The notes: generated from the letters alone by a model not told the origin. 64,000 nucleotides of DNA from Magicicada septendecula (GCA_034769895.1 CM068369.1:147209574-147273573); one strand, 5' to 3'; shown: positions 24,325 through 34,299, counted from the stretch's first letter. Program-made: numbers and translations.

Positions 24325-24622
24325 AAGAGACGAAGCAAAGATTCAGGCAGCGGAGATGAAGTTTATGAGGAGTACTCTGGGCTGTACCATTATCGATTGA
24401 AAGAAGAATGTGGATATAAGGACAGAATTAGGGGTCGACCCATTGTTGCTAAGGAGCAACAAAGGAAGTTGGTGTGAACATTTGGGGAGAATGGCTGGTG
24501 AAGATTCCAGTGGCATGTAGACCGGTGGGGAAGAGAGACGTAGGACGGCCGAGAGAGAAGTGGTCCCGGAACAGGTTCAGGATGAGCCTAATTCTTGAGA
24601 CTGATGACGATGATGATTAATT
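24325..24622 (+). pseudogene. LINE ORF2 C-terminus with poly-Asp end encoded by a GAT tail
   Basis: The translation contains I-Q-A-A-E-M-K-F-M-R-S-T-L-G-C-T, D-R-K-K-N-V-D-I-R-T-E-L-G-V, then W-C-E-H-L-G-R-M-A. After a frame change it reads G-K-R-D-V-G-R-P-R-E-K-W and ends D-D-D-D-D-stop at about 24620. These are the standard C-terminal landmarks of the same broad LINE group as the copy at 18-19 kb (pattern: I-Q-A-A-E-M-x-F-L-R, W-x-x-H-L-x-R-M, G-R-R-x-V-G-R-P-x-x-R-W). The terminal aspartates come from GATGACGATGATGATTAA, so the microsatellite-like 3' end is translated. Frame changes near 24510 mark it as decayed. Confidence 0.8.
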
Positions 24623-25182
24623 ATAGATATATTTTAATTTGAGAAAAATATTTGAGTAGGTATAATTTGCGACGCCCAACAAATAGAGCTGACGAAAATT
24701 AAAATTACTGTCGATGACTGTTTATTGTACGGAAATACAGATTTCCTGGAGAGAGAATTCATTTGGTCACTGGGAACGGGTTGTTTAGTTACATCAGATT
24801 GTGATGATGTGTTTTTTTTATTGGTAGTGCTTTTACAAGAATACAGGTTTAAATCCATATTAGTTGAAAGGTGTGCAGATGTCTAAATATTCTCTGGAGC
24901 GGCAAACGTTGGGATGGCGTAAACGTTGGCGAATGAAGTTATAACGTCCAATAAAGAAAAACTAGTTTTTTATGGACAGATTACTGTGTGGCAAGGTGAC
25001 ACGACACGTATTTGGTTCAATGTGAACAAATACTGTCACGTCCGCGGACCTGATGCTATTTATCTTATTTATCCGTTACAGAATGGATGTTCTCTGAGAT
25101 ATTTTATCCTTATTAGTCAATGATGTTCTCGCTCTACTTTAAATATTTCCTCGCTGTTATAAAAACGTCATAATTAGAAGTG
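24623..25182. other. Intergenic, no recognised feature
   Basis: AT-rich; open frames at 24634-24858 (minus) and 24926-25123 (plus) lack recognisable motifs. Confidence 0.45.
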
Positions 25183-25325
25183 GTAATGTAAATTCAGAAC
25201 ACATAAAACCAAAATCGATGACATGCTGCCCTCACACGTGAGCCACTTGCCTTTCTCGTAAACCTTCTTGTAAGCAGGTGTGGCCCATCCATTCAAGGAC
25301 TGAACTCGGTACGGCAAAGGATGTC
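25183..25325 (-). other. Possible isolated host exon (unidentified)
   Basis: The minus-strand frame from 25318 to about 25183 is open, and its codons are richer in G/C than the surroundings. It includes S-L-N-G-W-A-T-P-A-Y-K-K, then V-Y-E-K-G-K-W-L-T-C-E-G. TTCAG just before the S codon (about 25300-25304) could be a splice acceptor, and GTGAGG after W-L-T (about 25230-25237) could be a donor, giving an exon of roughly 60-100 bp. An in-frame stop lies just upstream at about 25324. I do not recognise the protein. It could also be another transposon remnant. No neighbouring exon was found. Confidence 0.3.
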
Positions 25326-25439
25326 ATACTTTTGACGAATGTGTCTTTTATATAGGCCATAAACATACTGAATCACCTATCACCTTGTTAATACATTGAA
25401 TGTAACTCAATCTAGGTACGTATACTGTTACGAACCGAA

Positions 25440-28400
25440 GTCGTACCCGTTGAAACCTCGCCTTGCTTTGCCAGTCTATTACCTTATTTTATTTTACTGA
25501 TGTTGTATGTTGTTTATTTCCCGATTTAAGACGCCAAATTGTTTTATTTCAAAAACAATTAAAATTCTTCTTCTTATCTATTTCTCCTTTTCCCTTATTT
25601 TAATTTAATTCAACTCACCTTTGTCTTGTAGTTGATTTGAATTTCGGTCCTAAAAAGTAGGGGTTACAAACCTCTATTTTTTGGTAAAAAATTTCCACCT
25701 TGGCTATATTAAGGAATAAAATGTCAGTAATATTAACATAAATTAAAGATACAATTGATAATAGTCAATACGGTATTATTTCTTTAGTGTTTTTTATTTC
25801 TTTCTTTTTAAACAAAATGAAATATTTTTATAATATATTGTTTGCTCCAGCTCTTGTTTTTTACTTGCTCAGCCGTTGGCAATAGTGTTCAGGGTGTGGT
25901 TGAATACAATGCTAAGTTTTCTTTGGTTATTTTTAAGTTTGTTGGGTTCTTGTGATTGCAGGAAAATTAACAAAAGATCTTTAGAAAGTACAATGCTTCA
26001 CATAAAACATACTTAAATATTATACAGTTTCTTAATAAATTAATTCTTAAGCTATATGACATGTGTTGGATCAAAGTTGGTGAATAGGTTAATAGTTCGT
26101 TTTAAAAAAAGATTCCAATGTCCAATAATTTGATCACCATAAATTAAAAAGTGAATAAAGATATAAACTGATTGTCACTATTTTATTCCTTAATTGAGTG
26201 TTTATATAAATTTTATTAGTGAGTGAATAAGTGTCACAGTGTAGACTAGACTTTTTCATTTAGTTTTTTAGGTTAATTTATACTTATCACATTTCTGTAC
26301 ATCTGATTTGTCTCTCTGAGTTCATTTTTATTTTATAATTTATTAAGTATATTTTTTCTTTCAATTTCAAATAATTCTGGTTATTAAATTTCTTCTTGTC
26401 ATACTATTATTATTCATGATCTCATTTCGGTTCATTACAATTTTATTTCTAGTTGATTTATTACTTTTATATTATTATATTGAGCTTCATCGATTTTTTA
26501 ATCTGCTCTTCTCTGAATCTAATAATGGACTAACGACTTTTTCTGTTAATGTTTGGTTGTCAGGGCAGCAAGCCTCATACTCCTATTGGTTGAAAAAATT
26601 GTTTATATTGTTAGATTTTGCTACTGATTTTTTACAAAATTAAAAAATATTTTTAAATTAGTATAATCTTCTTATACTACTATGAATTCCCAAGATAATA
26701 ACCTTATTGCATTGCATTTCTTTTATAATTTAATTAGAAACCAAACATGAATAGTTTCTGTTCAGTATTTACTAAGTTACTATTTTAACAATTTTTTTTT
26801 ATATTAATTATTTTATAACTGATTCTTTTGGTATACATTGTGTGTCTTTAAACTCATATAATCAACTGTAATAGTATTACCTACATTTTGTCCTTACTTA
26901 CTACTGTTATAGTATCAAATTTTACAAATTACTGTTTTCTACAATAGGCTCCTCATGCCTAGTCCAACTGATTTTCTTTATACAGTTTTTATAACATATT
27001 TCTTGGGTTTCATGAAACTGAACTATTTTAAACATAATTATAATAAATTAACATATAACATTTGATGATTCATAATCATTTTTAAAACATAATACTATTC
27101 TTTCTAACATTCTATCCACATGCTATTCTTTAACACATTACATACATTCCTAGACTCATTAACTATTATTCATTAAACATGCTTTTTTTACCCTTATATA
27201 TATTATTTTTAACACAAACTGATAACTATAACTATTACTTAACTATTATTTTCTTATTTTAAAAACATGAATTAATTCTACCTATTCCCTTGTATAGGCC
27301 TATTATGCCTTAGTTTTTTCACAGTATACATTCATCATTTTTTACTCAAGCATTATTTATTATTCATTTTACACTTTATTACTACTGCTGACTTGCAGTT
27401 AGTATAATTTTCTTGGTTCTTTTATGCACTTTAGGATTATATTATTCACTATTTTTCTTTCTTTTCTTCACTTTGATCTCACCACACAACTCACCTTATC
27501 ATTAACATTGGGTATTTATTATATAAGAGGTTTATTCCCTTCATATTCTAATAACAATTTATACTTTACCCACTCTACATTCATGTATTGGTAGTTTTAC
27601 ATGGAACTACTTATACTTCTATTTATAGCTTTGTACTTCCACTATTACATCTGCTATATTATTAATGTTTGGAAAGAGGTTGTGTTATGGTCACGAAGTT
27701 ATTTATTTTTATCTTTCCCTCTGCCAATCACTTGGGTTTTGTCATTGTCTCAGTCTTTGTCTAGTTTTTATGTCATTATTGTGCTATATTTTAATATTCT
27801 TGTTCATTAATTCTTTCATACATTGACTTTCTTTATTCCTTCAATGTTGTAACTCAGTTTTCTATTAAATGGTGATTTCTTCTTTATAGATGGGCTACTT
27901 TATGTAACGTTATAATACATGTTAGGTGCAAAGACTAAATTATACTGAATTCAATTACAGATTTAATAATGTAAAATGAATAATGTCTCATCTGTATTGT
28001 TAGTACACAGTACTATACACTTCAGTATGTTCCGTAACAGGTACTTTATGTTAAGTAACACACGTTTTTGTACATTTTGAAAGAAATACTTTTATAAGAC
28101 CTAAAAAAATGGAATATATTAATATAAATATTGTGAATCTATTTGCACTTCCTTAAATGGTGATAATAATTGTTTGTCATCTGACATTGTCATTTATACA
28201 GACAAATTATTATTATGAGTTTAAAATTTCCTAAAAACCAAAACTTTTTCTTATTATATTAGCTTATTCTGGTTCCATCTTGCAACTTCTGTAATAAGTT
28301 AGACGTCACAAGACGGAACTGAAATAAGGTAACATAATAATTAAAACAATTGTAGCTTGGATACTGCAGGCGTTTTTACGATTATGAATGCAATATTTTA

Positions 28401-28450
28401 ATATATAACAACAAGCGTAATTGTTCAGAGGATACATGGTATGAAGAGAA
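25440..28450. other. T-rich block without recognised genes
   Basis: About 3 kb that is markedly T-rich on the plus strand, with few G or C clusters. On the minus strand its composition resembles the A-rich LTR of the adjacent array, but I saw no shared motif blocks by eye. It starts near TGTTACGAACCGAAG (25428), which has the look of an LTR start, but no matching end was found. Open frames at 26416-26643 and 27601-27810 are hydrophobic products of T-richness. The part closest to 28450 should be 3' untranslated sequence of the Jockey LINE interrupted by the array. Confidence 0.45.
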
Positions 28451-28478
28451 CTAGTCCATTGACAAGTTCTGTGTATGA
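28451..28478 (-). pseudogene. Jockey-type LINE ORF2, last codons (left of the array)
   Basis: Read on the minus strand across the GTAT target duplication, the LINE frame from the right side of the array (48231) stays in phase and ends at a TAG stop (28451-28453) about eight codons later. This shows the array is a single insertion event boundary and that the LINE was oriented on the minus strand. Confidence 0.65.
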
Positions 28479-31400
28479 GTATTGTAGCGTGACAGAAAAT
28501 CCACTACATTTCAAGTCATATGAAATCATAAAGTTTAATTACATCAACAAATGTTGTAATAATATTGAATGACATTTAAATAAATCAGAGGAATGAAACA
28601 CAATAAGATAAAAATCCTCACTACATAATATATCAAAACCACTGTTAAAAGAAACCAAAGAAAGTATTGAAGCAACTCATCAAGTCATAGTATAATACCA
28701 GTAAGTTACCCAGGAAGCTCAGTGCAGTAAACCAGTTACATAAGACAATATCCCGAAAAAAGAGACTCAATCAAAGAGTGGTGAATACCAAAATACTCTA
28801 AAAACAAGAAGAGGGAAGAATAAAGTTTGTGAACAGGAAGAAAACAATACCCTGAAACCTGTATAGAAGAATAAAATCAGTTCAGTGAAGAAATTAAATA
28901 CTACAAACTAAACCTCAGTCGTGATAACACCAAGTACCTTGGTTTACCCAAGAATGAGGTAAGAAGACCAGAAGAGTGAAGACTAGACGAGGGACAAGAA
29001 TGAAAACTAGAAGAGGGACAAGAATGAATACCAGAAGGAATATAAAAATGAAATAATAAATATGAAACTCAGAAGACTATTACTATCAAGAAAGATCAAG
29101 TGACAGTGATATAAACTCAGATATAAATAAGAGAATTTTAAAATGGAAGGAAGTCCAAAATAATAACAAACTTTGAATAATTATCATAAGCAATTGTTTC
29201 AGACAAAGCAAGTATAGTCTGAAAAAATTACTTCTGGAGAAGGGCATTCTGAAGCGTGACAGAAAATCCACTACATTTCAAGTCATATGAAATCATAAAG
29301 TTTAATTACATCAACAAATGTTGTAATAATATTGAATGACATTTAAATAAATCAGAGGAATGAAACACAATAAGATAAAAATCCTCACTATATAATATAT
29401 CAAAACCACTGTTAAAAGAAACCAAAGAAAGTATTGAAGCAACTCATCAACTCATAGTGTAATACCAGTAAGTTACCCAGGAAGCTCAGAGCAGTAAACC
29501 AGTTACATAAGACAATATCCCGAAAAAAGAGACTCAATCAAAGAGTGGTGAATACCAAAATACCCTAAAAACAAGAAGAGGGAAGAATAAAGTTTGTGAA
29601 CAGGAAGAAAACAATACCCTGAAACCTGTATAGAAGAATAAAATCAGTTCAGTGAAGAAATTAAATACTCCAAACTAAACCTCAGTCGTGATAACACCAA
29701 GTACCTTGGTTTACCCAAGAATGAGGTAAGAAGACCAGAAGAGTGAAGACTAGACGAGGGACAAGAATGAAAACTAGAAGAGGGACAAGAATGAATACCA
29801 GAAGGAAGATAGGAAGAAGGAAGACAGGAGGAGAGGAATACATAGTATGAAAGAAACACCGTAGTAAAACCTATTATTATATAAACTACTATCAATCCCA
29901 AACCCACAAAAACTATGCCAAAGAAAGTATAACATACCCAAAATCTTATAAAAATGTAATTATTGAGAAAACTAAAGTGTTGTATAGCGTTATAAGAAGT
30001 GCACCGGCTAAAGCTATTGTGTAATAAAGAAAATAAACTAGTCTTAACGGTTCATGATGACTAAAGGTCTGGTCTGAGATAATAAGACTCAGAATATCAG
30101 AACCAACAGTGAAAGTGAATTTGTATAAGTGTTTTTTAAAAAAAGCAATAAACTTAAAGTTGGTGGTACTATAACTTAGTAGTATGCTATATCACAACTT
30201 TAAAATCTAAATAATAAACAGCATAATAAAATAATAAAATGGAAGGTTTCCAGTATTTTATTATTTTAATGTAAATCTTTATTTACAAGACATTTATAAA
30301 AAATGATAATAAATAAAGTATGGGAGTTTGTGATTGCTGATGTGGGGGATCACAGTAGTAATGGTTTGAACCAGAAAGGACTGGTACTAATATAGTATGA
30401 ATAAGTGTAACATGTTTAAATAGACTGTTATTTCACAATCCTAAAATCAATGTGTTAAATAAATGTATTTGTAAGGTTTATTAGAAAATAAGATTTATGT
30501 TATGTGTTTTAAAAAGAATTATGTTTGATAAATAATAACCTACATACCAGTAATAATGTACTAAAAGGTATGCTATGTTAGATTAAAAATAGTTAAAAGA
30601 GATATGTTTAAGCTGTATCTGCAATATGTTAAATTGTGCAAATTACTAAACAATGTTCATAATTAATTATTTTAATAACTGTAGTGTTAATTAACTACTA
30701 CACAAAACAATAAGTTATAGATCATGTTATTTTCATATAATTGTAATTATGTAAAGTCAGAGGAGGAATTAAGTTTAAATTATTTGAGAAAGAAAGAAAT
30801 ATAAAATTCTAAAATCTAGGCCATTTGGTGAAATCAGAGAACCAGTATAAAATAATATAATTCACTTATAAATCCTGTAAACTACCCAGATTTATATAAG
30901 ATAACACAATTAACTACTACTAGGAATGATCCTATGAATTAAAATGATAATAAGGAAATATACCTTAACATTTTGTAAATTGTCAAAATATATAAATTAA
31001 TTAATTTTAGAGAGCAATATCAAATCTACAAATTAACACAAAAAACCAGTTCAAAGGTGTAATTTATATGTATTTAAGGAAAGGAAGAGAAATATGACTA
31101 ATTAAAATTTATTATAATAGTATTAATAATATTTAAAATGGAAGGAATTTTGTATAAAGACGGAAATCCAATTTTGAGCCTATATTTCCAAAGTGTGAAC
31201 AAAATTTGTTAATTTCCACAAAATGTCTACAGATATGGACTATAATACATCAATTTAAAGGGAATAAGATGATTAAACTAATAATAAGATTAGTAATTCA
31301 TAAAAGTAAGGAATAAAATAGAAAAATTCCATATATAATGTAATATTTTCTAATGTGTATGAAGTCGAAAAATGTTAACAATACTTTTTCAAGGATTAAC

Positions 31401-31881
31401 TGGGCAAGATTTATGACCAAGTTAATTAGTCTTTTGTTGAATATCAAGCTGAATAGGTGTGTGACAAAAACGTTCTTAAAATCGAGTCGAACATGATGCT
31501 AACGTTTAGCCATTGAAATCAGTGAACGGGAGTTAGACAAATTAGACACTTTTTGAAGCCAATACTATAAAAACATTCACGACAATAGTGAAAACAAACC
31601 TCTAACTTCACTATACGAGTGACAGTAAACAGTAAAACATTATATTACAACTGATTCACTCTACAAACCTAACCGTAACTTGAAAACTTAACCGTAATAG
31701 TTGAACAAATAGAAAATAAACTAACTAACGCAAGTTTACACAGAACACTTCACCAGAATACACCAAATAGATTAACAGACATATTACACCAGTGCGGGGA
31801 CATTTTAGACCTTGATGAAGGTAATTTTATAGTAATTTTCTGACTCGACGCATATGTAATAGCCAAGACCAACCCAAGGAG

Positions 31882-31948
31882 CGGCCATCTTGAAAACGAA
31901 ACATGCCTACTACATCGTAGTCACTGACGTCACATCAGTCTTCATTGG
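31882..31948 (+). promoter_or_regulatory. Probable LTR promoter cluster: YY1-like, CRE and CCAAT motifs
   Basis: Within 67 bp the LTR has CGGCCATCTTG (YY1/Pho-like, 31882-31892), the palindrome ACTACATCGTAGT (about 31909-31921), a perfect CRE TGACGTCA (31925-31932) and ATTGG, an inverted CCAAT box (31944-31948). It is the most GC-rich part of an AT-rich LTR. Copies lie at 39661-39727 and 47440-47506 and keep all these motifs. A transcript starting downstream would give an R/U5 of several hundred bases. Function is inferred from motif clustering only. Confidence 0.45.
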
Positions 31949-32175
31949 TTCGACAAAACATTTATTCTAATATCATAACCTGAATTATTTAAATACTATT
32001 AAATAGTAACTATTGTATTTATGTGTTAATTGTTAATGTTATACTTTCTCGTCACCCTTCTCTGACTATTAATCCTAATCGCTCAAAGAACCTGTATTTA
32101 ATACAATATAACATAAAATTTTGTTCTGTATGACACAATCGATAATTCCTGAGACAGAGTCGATTATTGCTCTCC

Positions 32176-32192
32176 ATCGATAAAATATCGAT
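32176..32192 (+). promoter_or_regulatory. Palindromic TATCGAT (DRE-like) site in LTR
   Basis: ATCGATA, AAA, TATCGAT: two head-to-head ATCGATA half sites resembling the insect DRE (TATCGATA) bound by DREF/BEAF-type proteins. An extra AATCGATAA lies at about 32138. Repeated at 39955-39971 and 47734-47750. Confidence 0.35.
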
Positions 32193-32669
32193 TATTTATT
32201 TAAAATTGTCAATAAATCTTTATATTTCCATTATTTTGTATCTGTATTTATTTCACAGGGTAATTTAAGGGTATTTATAAGGCAGAGGGAATTAAGTGAG
32301 AAGAATATATCCTATTTTGAACAAGATATTGGACCAGTCAGAAAAGTCACAAATCGATTATTACCTGGAGTTAATCTATTTAACTCCAGACTTGGTGCAA
32401 ATCTTCAAGAAGTGCTCGACAGTCAATAAATACCTACCTGTTATTAAAATTTTACCAGAACCTTTTAAAAAACAGATTTATCTTGGATACATACCTCTAT
32501 AAATATAAACAAAATTATTTTATTGTTTGAAAATTCTATTATTATTGAATTTTTCATTTTATTTTTATTCTTTTGTAACGACCGGCATACAGCGGTCTGG
32601 TGACCTAGTGGCTAGCCCAAACATTGGGACAGACAGATTACAGCCATATAAAAGGGTCTTACTACAAAG

Positions 32670-32690
32670 TGACGAACCCAACGCGGGGCA
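32670..32690 (+). promoter_or_regulatory. Primer binding site, first (degenerate tRNA-Lys type)
   Basis: Three bases after the LTR end lies TGACGAACCCAACGCGGGGC. It matches the complement of the insect tRNA-Lys(CUU) 3' end (TGGCGCCCAACGTGGGGC) except for two substitutions and a 2-base insertion. The same site is at 40449-40469. The match is from memory of the tRNA sequence. Confidence 0.55.
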
Positions 32691-32733
32691 TTAAGGAAGA
32701 AGGCAGCCACCTATAGGTCAATCAGTTACAAAG

Positions 32734-32757
32734 TGGCGTCCAACTTAGAGGGCTTGA
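32734..32757 (+). promoter_or_regulatory. Second primer-binding-like site
   Basis: TGGCGTCCAAC followed by TTAGAGGGCTTGAA also matches the tRNA-Lys complement, and like the first site it is preceded by TACAAAG. The two sites are 64 bp apart, which suggests the LTR-end/primer-site junction was duplicated. Copy at 40513-40536. Confidence 0.5.
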
Positions 32758-32815
32758 ATAGATAAGCCTGGCAGCGGTTATCCAGTCAGGAGAAGGGCAA
32801 CAACGATAAACAAAA

Positions 32816-33106
32816 ATGGCAGAACTTACAAGAGAGGAGAAGTTAGACAGATTCATGGAAATTGTGTGGCAGAAGATGGACGGAATAGAGAAGAAACTGG
32901 ATGATATAAGTAATGATAATAAACTGTTTAGGAAAAAATTAAGAGAGGAGAAGACCGAAGAAATAAAATATGATAGCCAACCAGAACCAGAAGAATTACT
33001 AAATGTTAAAACGCAGGAACAAGTAATGGTAGTACCTGAAATTGAAACTAACCGAACCAGGAAGATATTAAACCAAGGAAAAGGAGAATGTATCCAAGAA
33101 AGGTAA
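32816..33106 (+). CDS. Gag-like N-terminal frame, coiled coil (96 aa)
   Basis: First frame of the internal region. The ATG sits in CAAAAATGG, a good insect start context. The product is highly charged, starting M-A-E-L-T-R-E-E-K-L-D-R, and residues 8-60 have heptad-like spacing (I-V-W-x-K-M-x-x-I-E-K-K-L-x-x-I) typical of a coiled coil. Residues 45-96 are E/Q/K-rich. Short coiled-coil N-termini are common in arthropod LTR-element Gag proteins, so a structural, particle-forming role is inferred. The frame overlaps the next one by 19 bases, in a -1 relation. It is either an ancient Gag broken by frameshifts or a set of frames joined by ribosomal frameshifting. In the second internal copy the ATG is changed to CTG. 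Confidence 0.5.
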   Translation: MAELTREEKLDRFMEIVWQKMDGIEKKLDDISNDNKLFRKKLREEKTEEIKYDSQPEPEELLNVKTQEQVMVVPEIETNRTRKILNQGKGECIQER

Positions 33107-33597
33107 TAAAAACCAAGGAAGAAATAGAAATGATGAACCATGGTTTAATGGATGTCAATAATATTCCAATAACCGACCATGAAGAAATCAGGAGTTCCAG
33201 AAATTACGGAAAGAGATTAAAAGTAATATTACAAAGAATATACCACCAAACAGTAGTTTACCAATGGGGAAGGACCAGAGGTAAACGGAATACTACATAT
33301 GGACTAGATCAGTTCCAGTGCGGAACTAAACAGTGTATTTCAGAAAGATGGAAATATAACATCTTATCAGACTGTGACGATGGCACTGGTGAATCACCAG
33401 AGTGTGTTCCATTAGTGCGCCATCCAGAACTATTCCAGTGTACAATTACACAAAAATGTATACCTTCCGGATGGATATGTGATGATGAACCAGATTATGG
33501 GGATTCAGAGAAGCAAACAGTTGATAAACCAGATGAAGACCACACAGATATTTTTCAGGTCATACAGCATATGGACCAGAGACATATTGGAATATGA
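33088..33597 (+). CDS. Frame with two decayed LDL-receptor class A repeats (169 aa)
   Basis: Residues 1-70 are basic and unrecognised. Residues 76-106 match an LDLa repeat: F76-x-C78, C83-I84, W88, D95-C96, D97-D98-G99 and C106; the cysteine expected after W is Y90. Residues 116-142 match a second: F116-x-C118, C124-I125, W129-I-C131-D132, E134-P-D136, G138-D139; the next cysteine is Y137 and the last is missing. LDLa repeats are calcium-binding extracellular modules of lipoprotein-receptor proteins and are not part of LTR-element Gag or Pol, so this looks like captured host exon sequence. Loss of three or more of the twelve cysteines means it cannot fold as a normal LDLa pair. The frame overlaps the next by ATGA (33594-33597). 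Confidence 0.6.
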   Translation: MYPRKVIKTKEEIEMMNHGLMDVNNIPITDHEEIRSSRNYGKRLKVILQRIYHQTVVYQWGRTRGKRNTTYGLDQFQCGTKQCISERWKYNILSDCDDGTGESPECVPLVRHPELFQCTITQKCIPSGWICDDEPDYGDSEKQTVDKPDEDHTDIFQVIQHMDQRHIGI

Positions 33598-34004
33598 GAC
33601 AATATAATAATGGGAACAATACCAATTACAATGACAATAATAATACGGGTCCCAACCAACAAAACCCGAATCGACCCTCTAATGGTTATCAGGGTAACCA
33701 CAATCCCTACCCTGATAACGTAAATAGTCAGAGAAGCCCCAATTATGGTAATAGTCCTTACCATAATAATGCTAATCGTGTGGGTCCCAATAATAGTAAT
33801 TTTAGTAATAATAGGTTTCCTCGCCCAAGAGTGAACTTCATACGGGCCACAGATGGAAGACAGCAAGGTTTCAACCACCATAGAGGGAGCAGTTACCGAA
33901 GATACGAAGAAAGGCGGAGGAGCCTAGAACGGGACCAACCGAGGTACTATCCGGCGCGTAGGAGCAAAAGTTTGGATCTGATAAGGATCTACACGAATAC
34001 ATAA
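33594..34004 (+). CDS. Nucleocapsid-like Asn/Arg-rich frame (136 aa)
   Basis: Residues 1-75 are dominated by N, G, P, Y and Q (M-R-Q-Y-N-N-G-N-N-T-N start). R-P-R-V-N-F-I-R follows at about residues 77-84. The rest is Arg-rich (S-S-Y-R-R-Y-E-E-R-R-R-S). There is no CCHC zinc knuckle. Asn-rich tails leading into R-x-x-V-N-F-(I/V) and a basic end are seen at the Gag C-terminus of several insect gypsy-type elements that lack zinc knuckles, so a nucleic-acid-binding role is inferred. It begins in a -1 relation to the LDLa frame. No protease follows. Confidence 0.5.
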   Translation: MRQYNNGNNTNYNDNNNTGPNQQNPNRPSNGYQGNHNPYPDNVNSQRSPNYGNSPYHNNANRVGPNNSNFSNNRFPRPRVNFIRATDGRQQGFNHHRGSSYRRYEERRRSLERDQPRYYPARRSKSLDLIRIYTNT

Positions 34005-34299
34005 TGAGGTGGTAAAAGGGATGGATGTCATGATAACCGACAACGGCAAAACCACCACAAAGAAGATGAAAATAATTACCACTGAGGAAAAATGAGAAGA
34101 AGAAGGGACAAAGAACCAAAATGGGAATTTAAGAAATAAATTAATTGAGAAACTACACCTTATAAAGGAACTATGAGCAACAATGCAATATAATAAAAAG
34201 CATCCACCTGGGTATAAAGAAAAAATAATAAGAAGAAATACATTTGAATAAAGACAAGAAAAGAGTCATACAATATTTATGAAACTAATATGATATGTT

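Larger units (their letters stand above)
28483..32666 (+). repeat. LTR 1 (5' LTR), 4184 bp
   Basis: It starts TGTAGCGTGACAGAAAATCC and ends TCTTACTACA. It is made of block A (28483-29040), block B (29041-29249), a second A (29250-29807) and block C (29808-32666). The A-B part is a 767-bp duplication; without it the LTR would be 3417 bp. Block C holds the probable promoter (31882-31948). Near the 3' end there is TATAAAAG (about 32647). Minus-strand open frames at 29086-29271 and 29644-29907 recur only because the LTR is repeated and have no coding support. Confidence 0.9.

Noticed and set aside
29644-29907. 87-codon minus-strand frame in the LTR, three copies
   Set aside because: Antisense of a degenerate GAAGA-rich segment; Ser/Leu/Pro-rich repeat product with no domain.
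32296-32502. 68-codon frame near the 3' end of each LTR, conserved in all three copies
   Set aside because: It starts at GTG, not ATG, and its conservation is explained by recent duplication of the whole LTR; one copy has a Gln-to-Pro change. No recognisable domain.
32722-33141. 139-codon minus-strand frame opposite the gag-like frame
   Set aside because: It is the antisense of the A-rich coiled-coil and LDLa frames, giving a Ser/Phe-rich product expected from composition.
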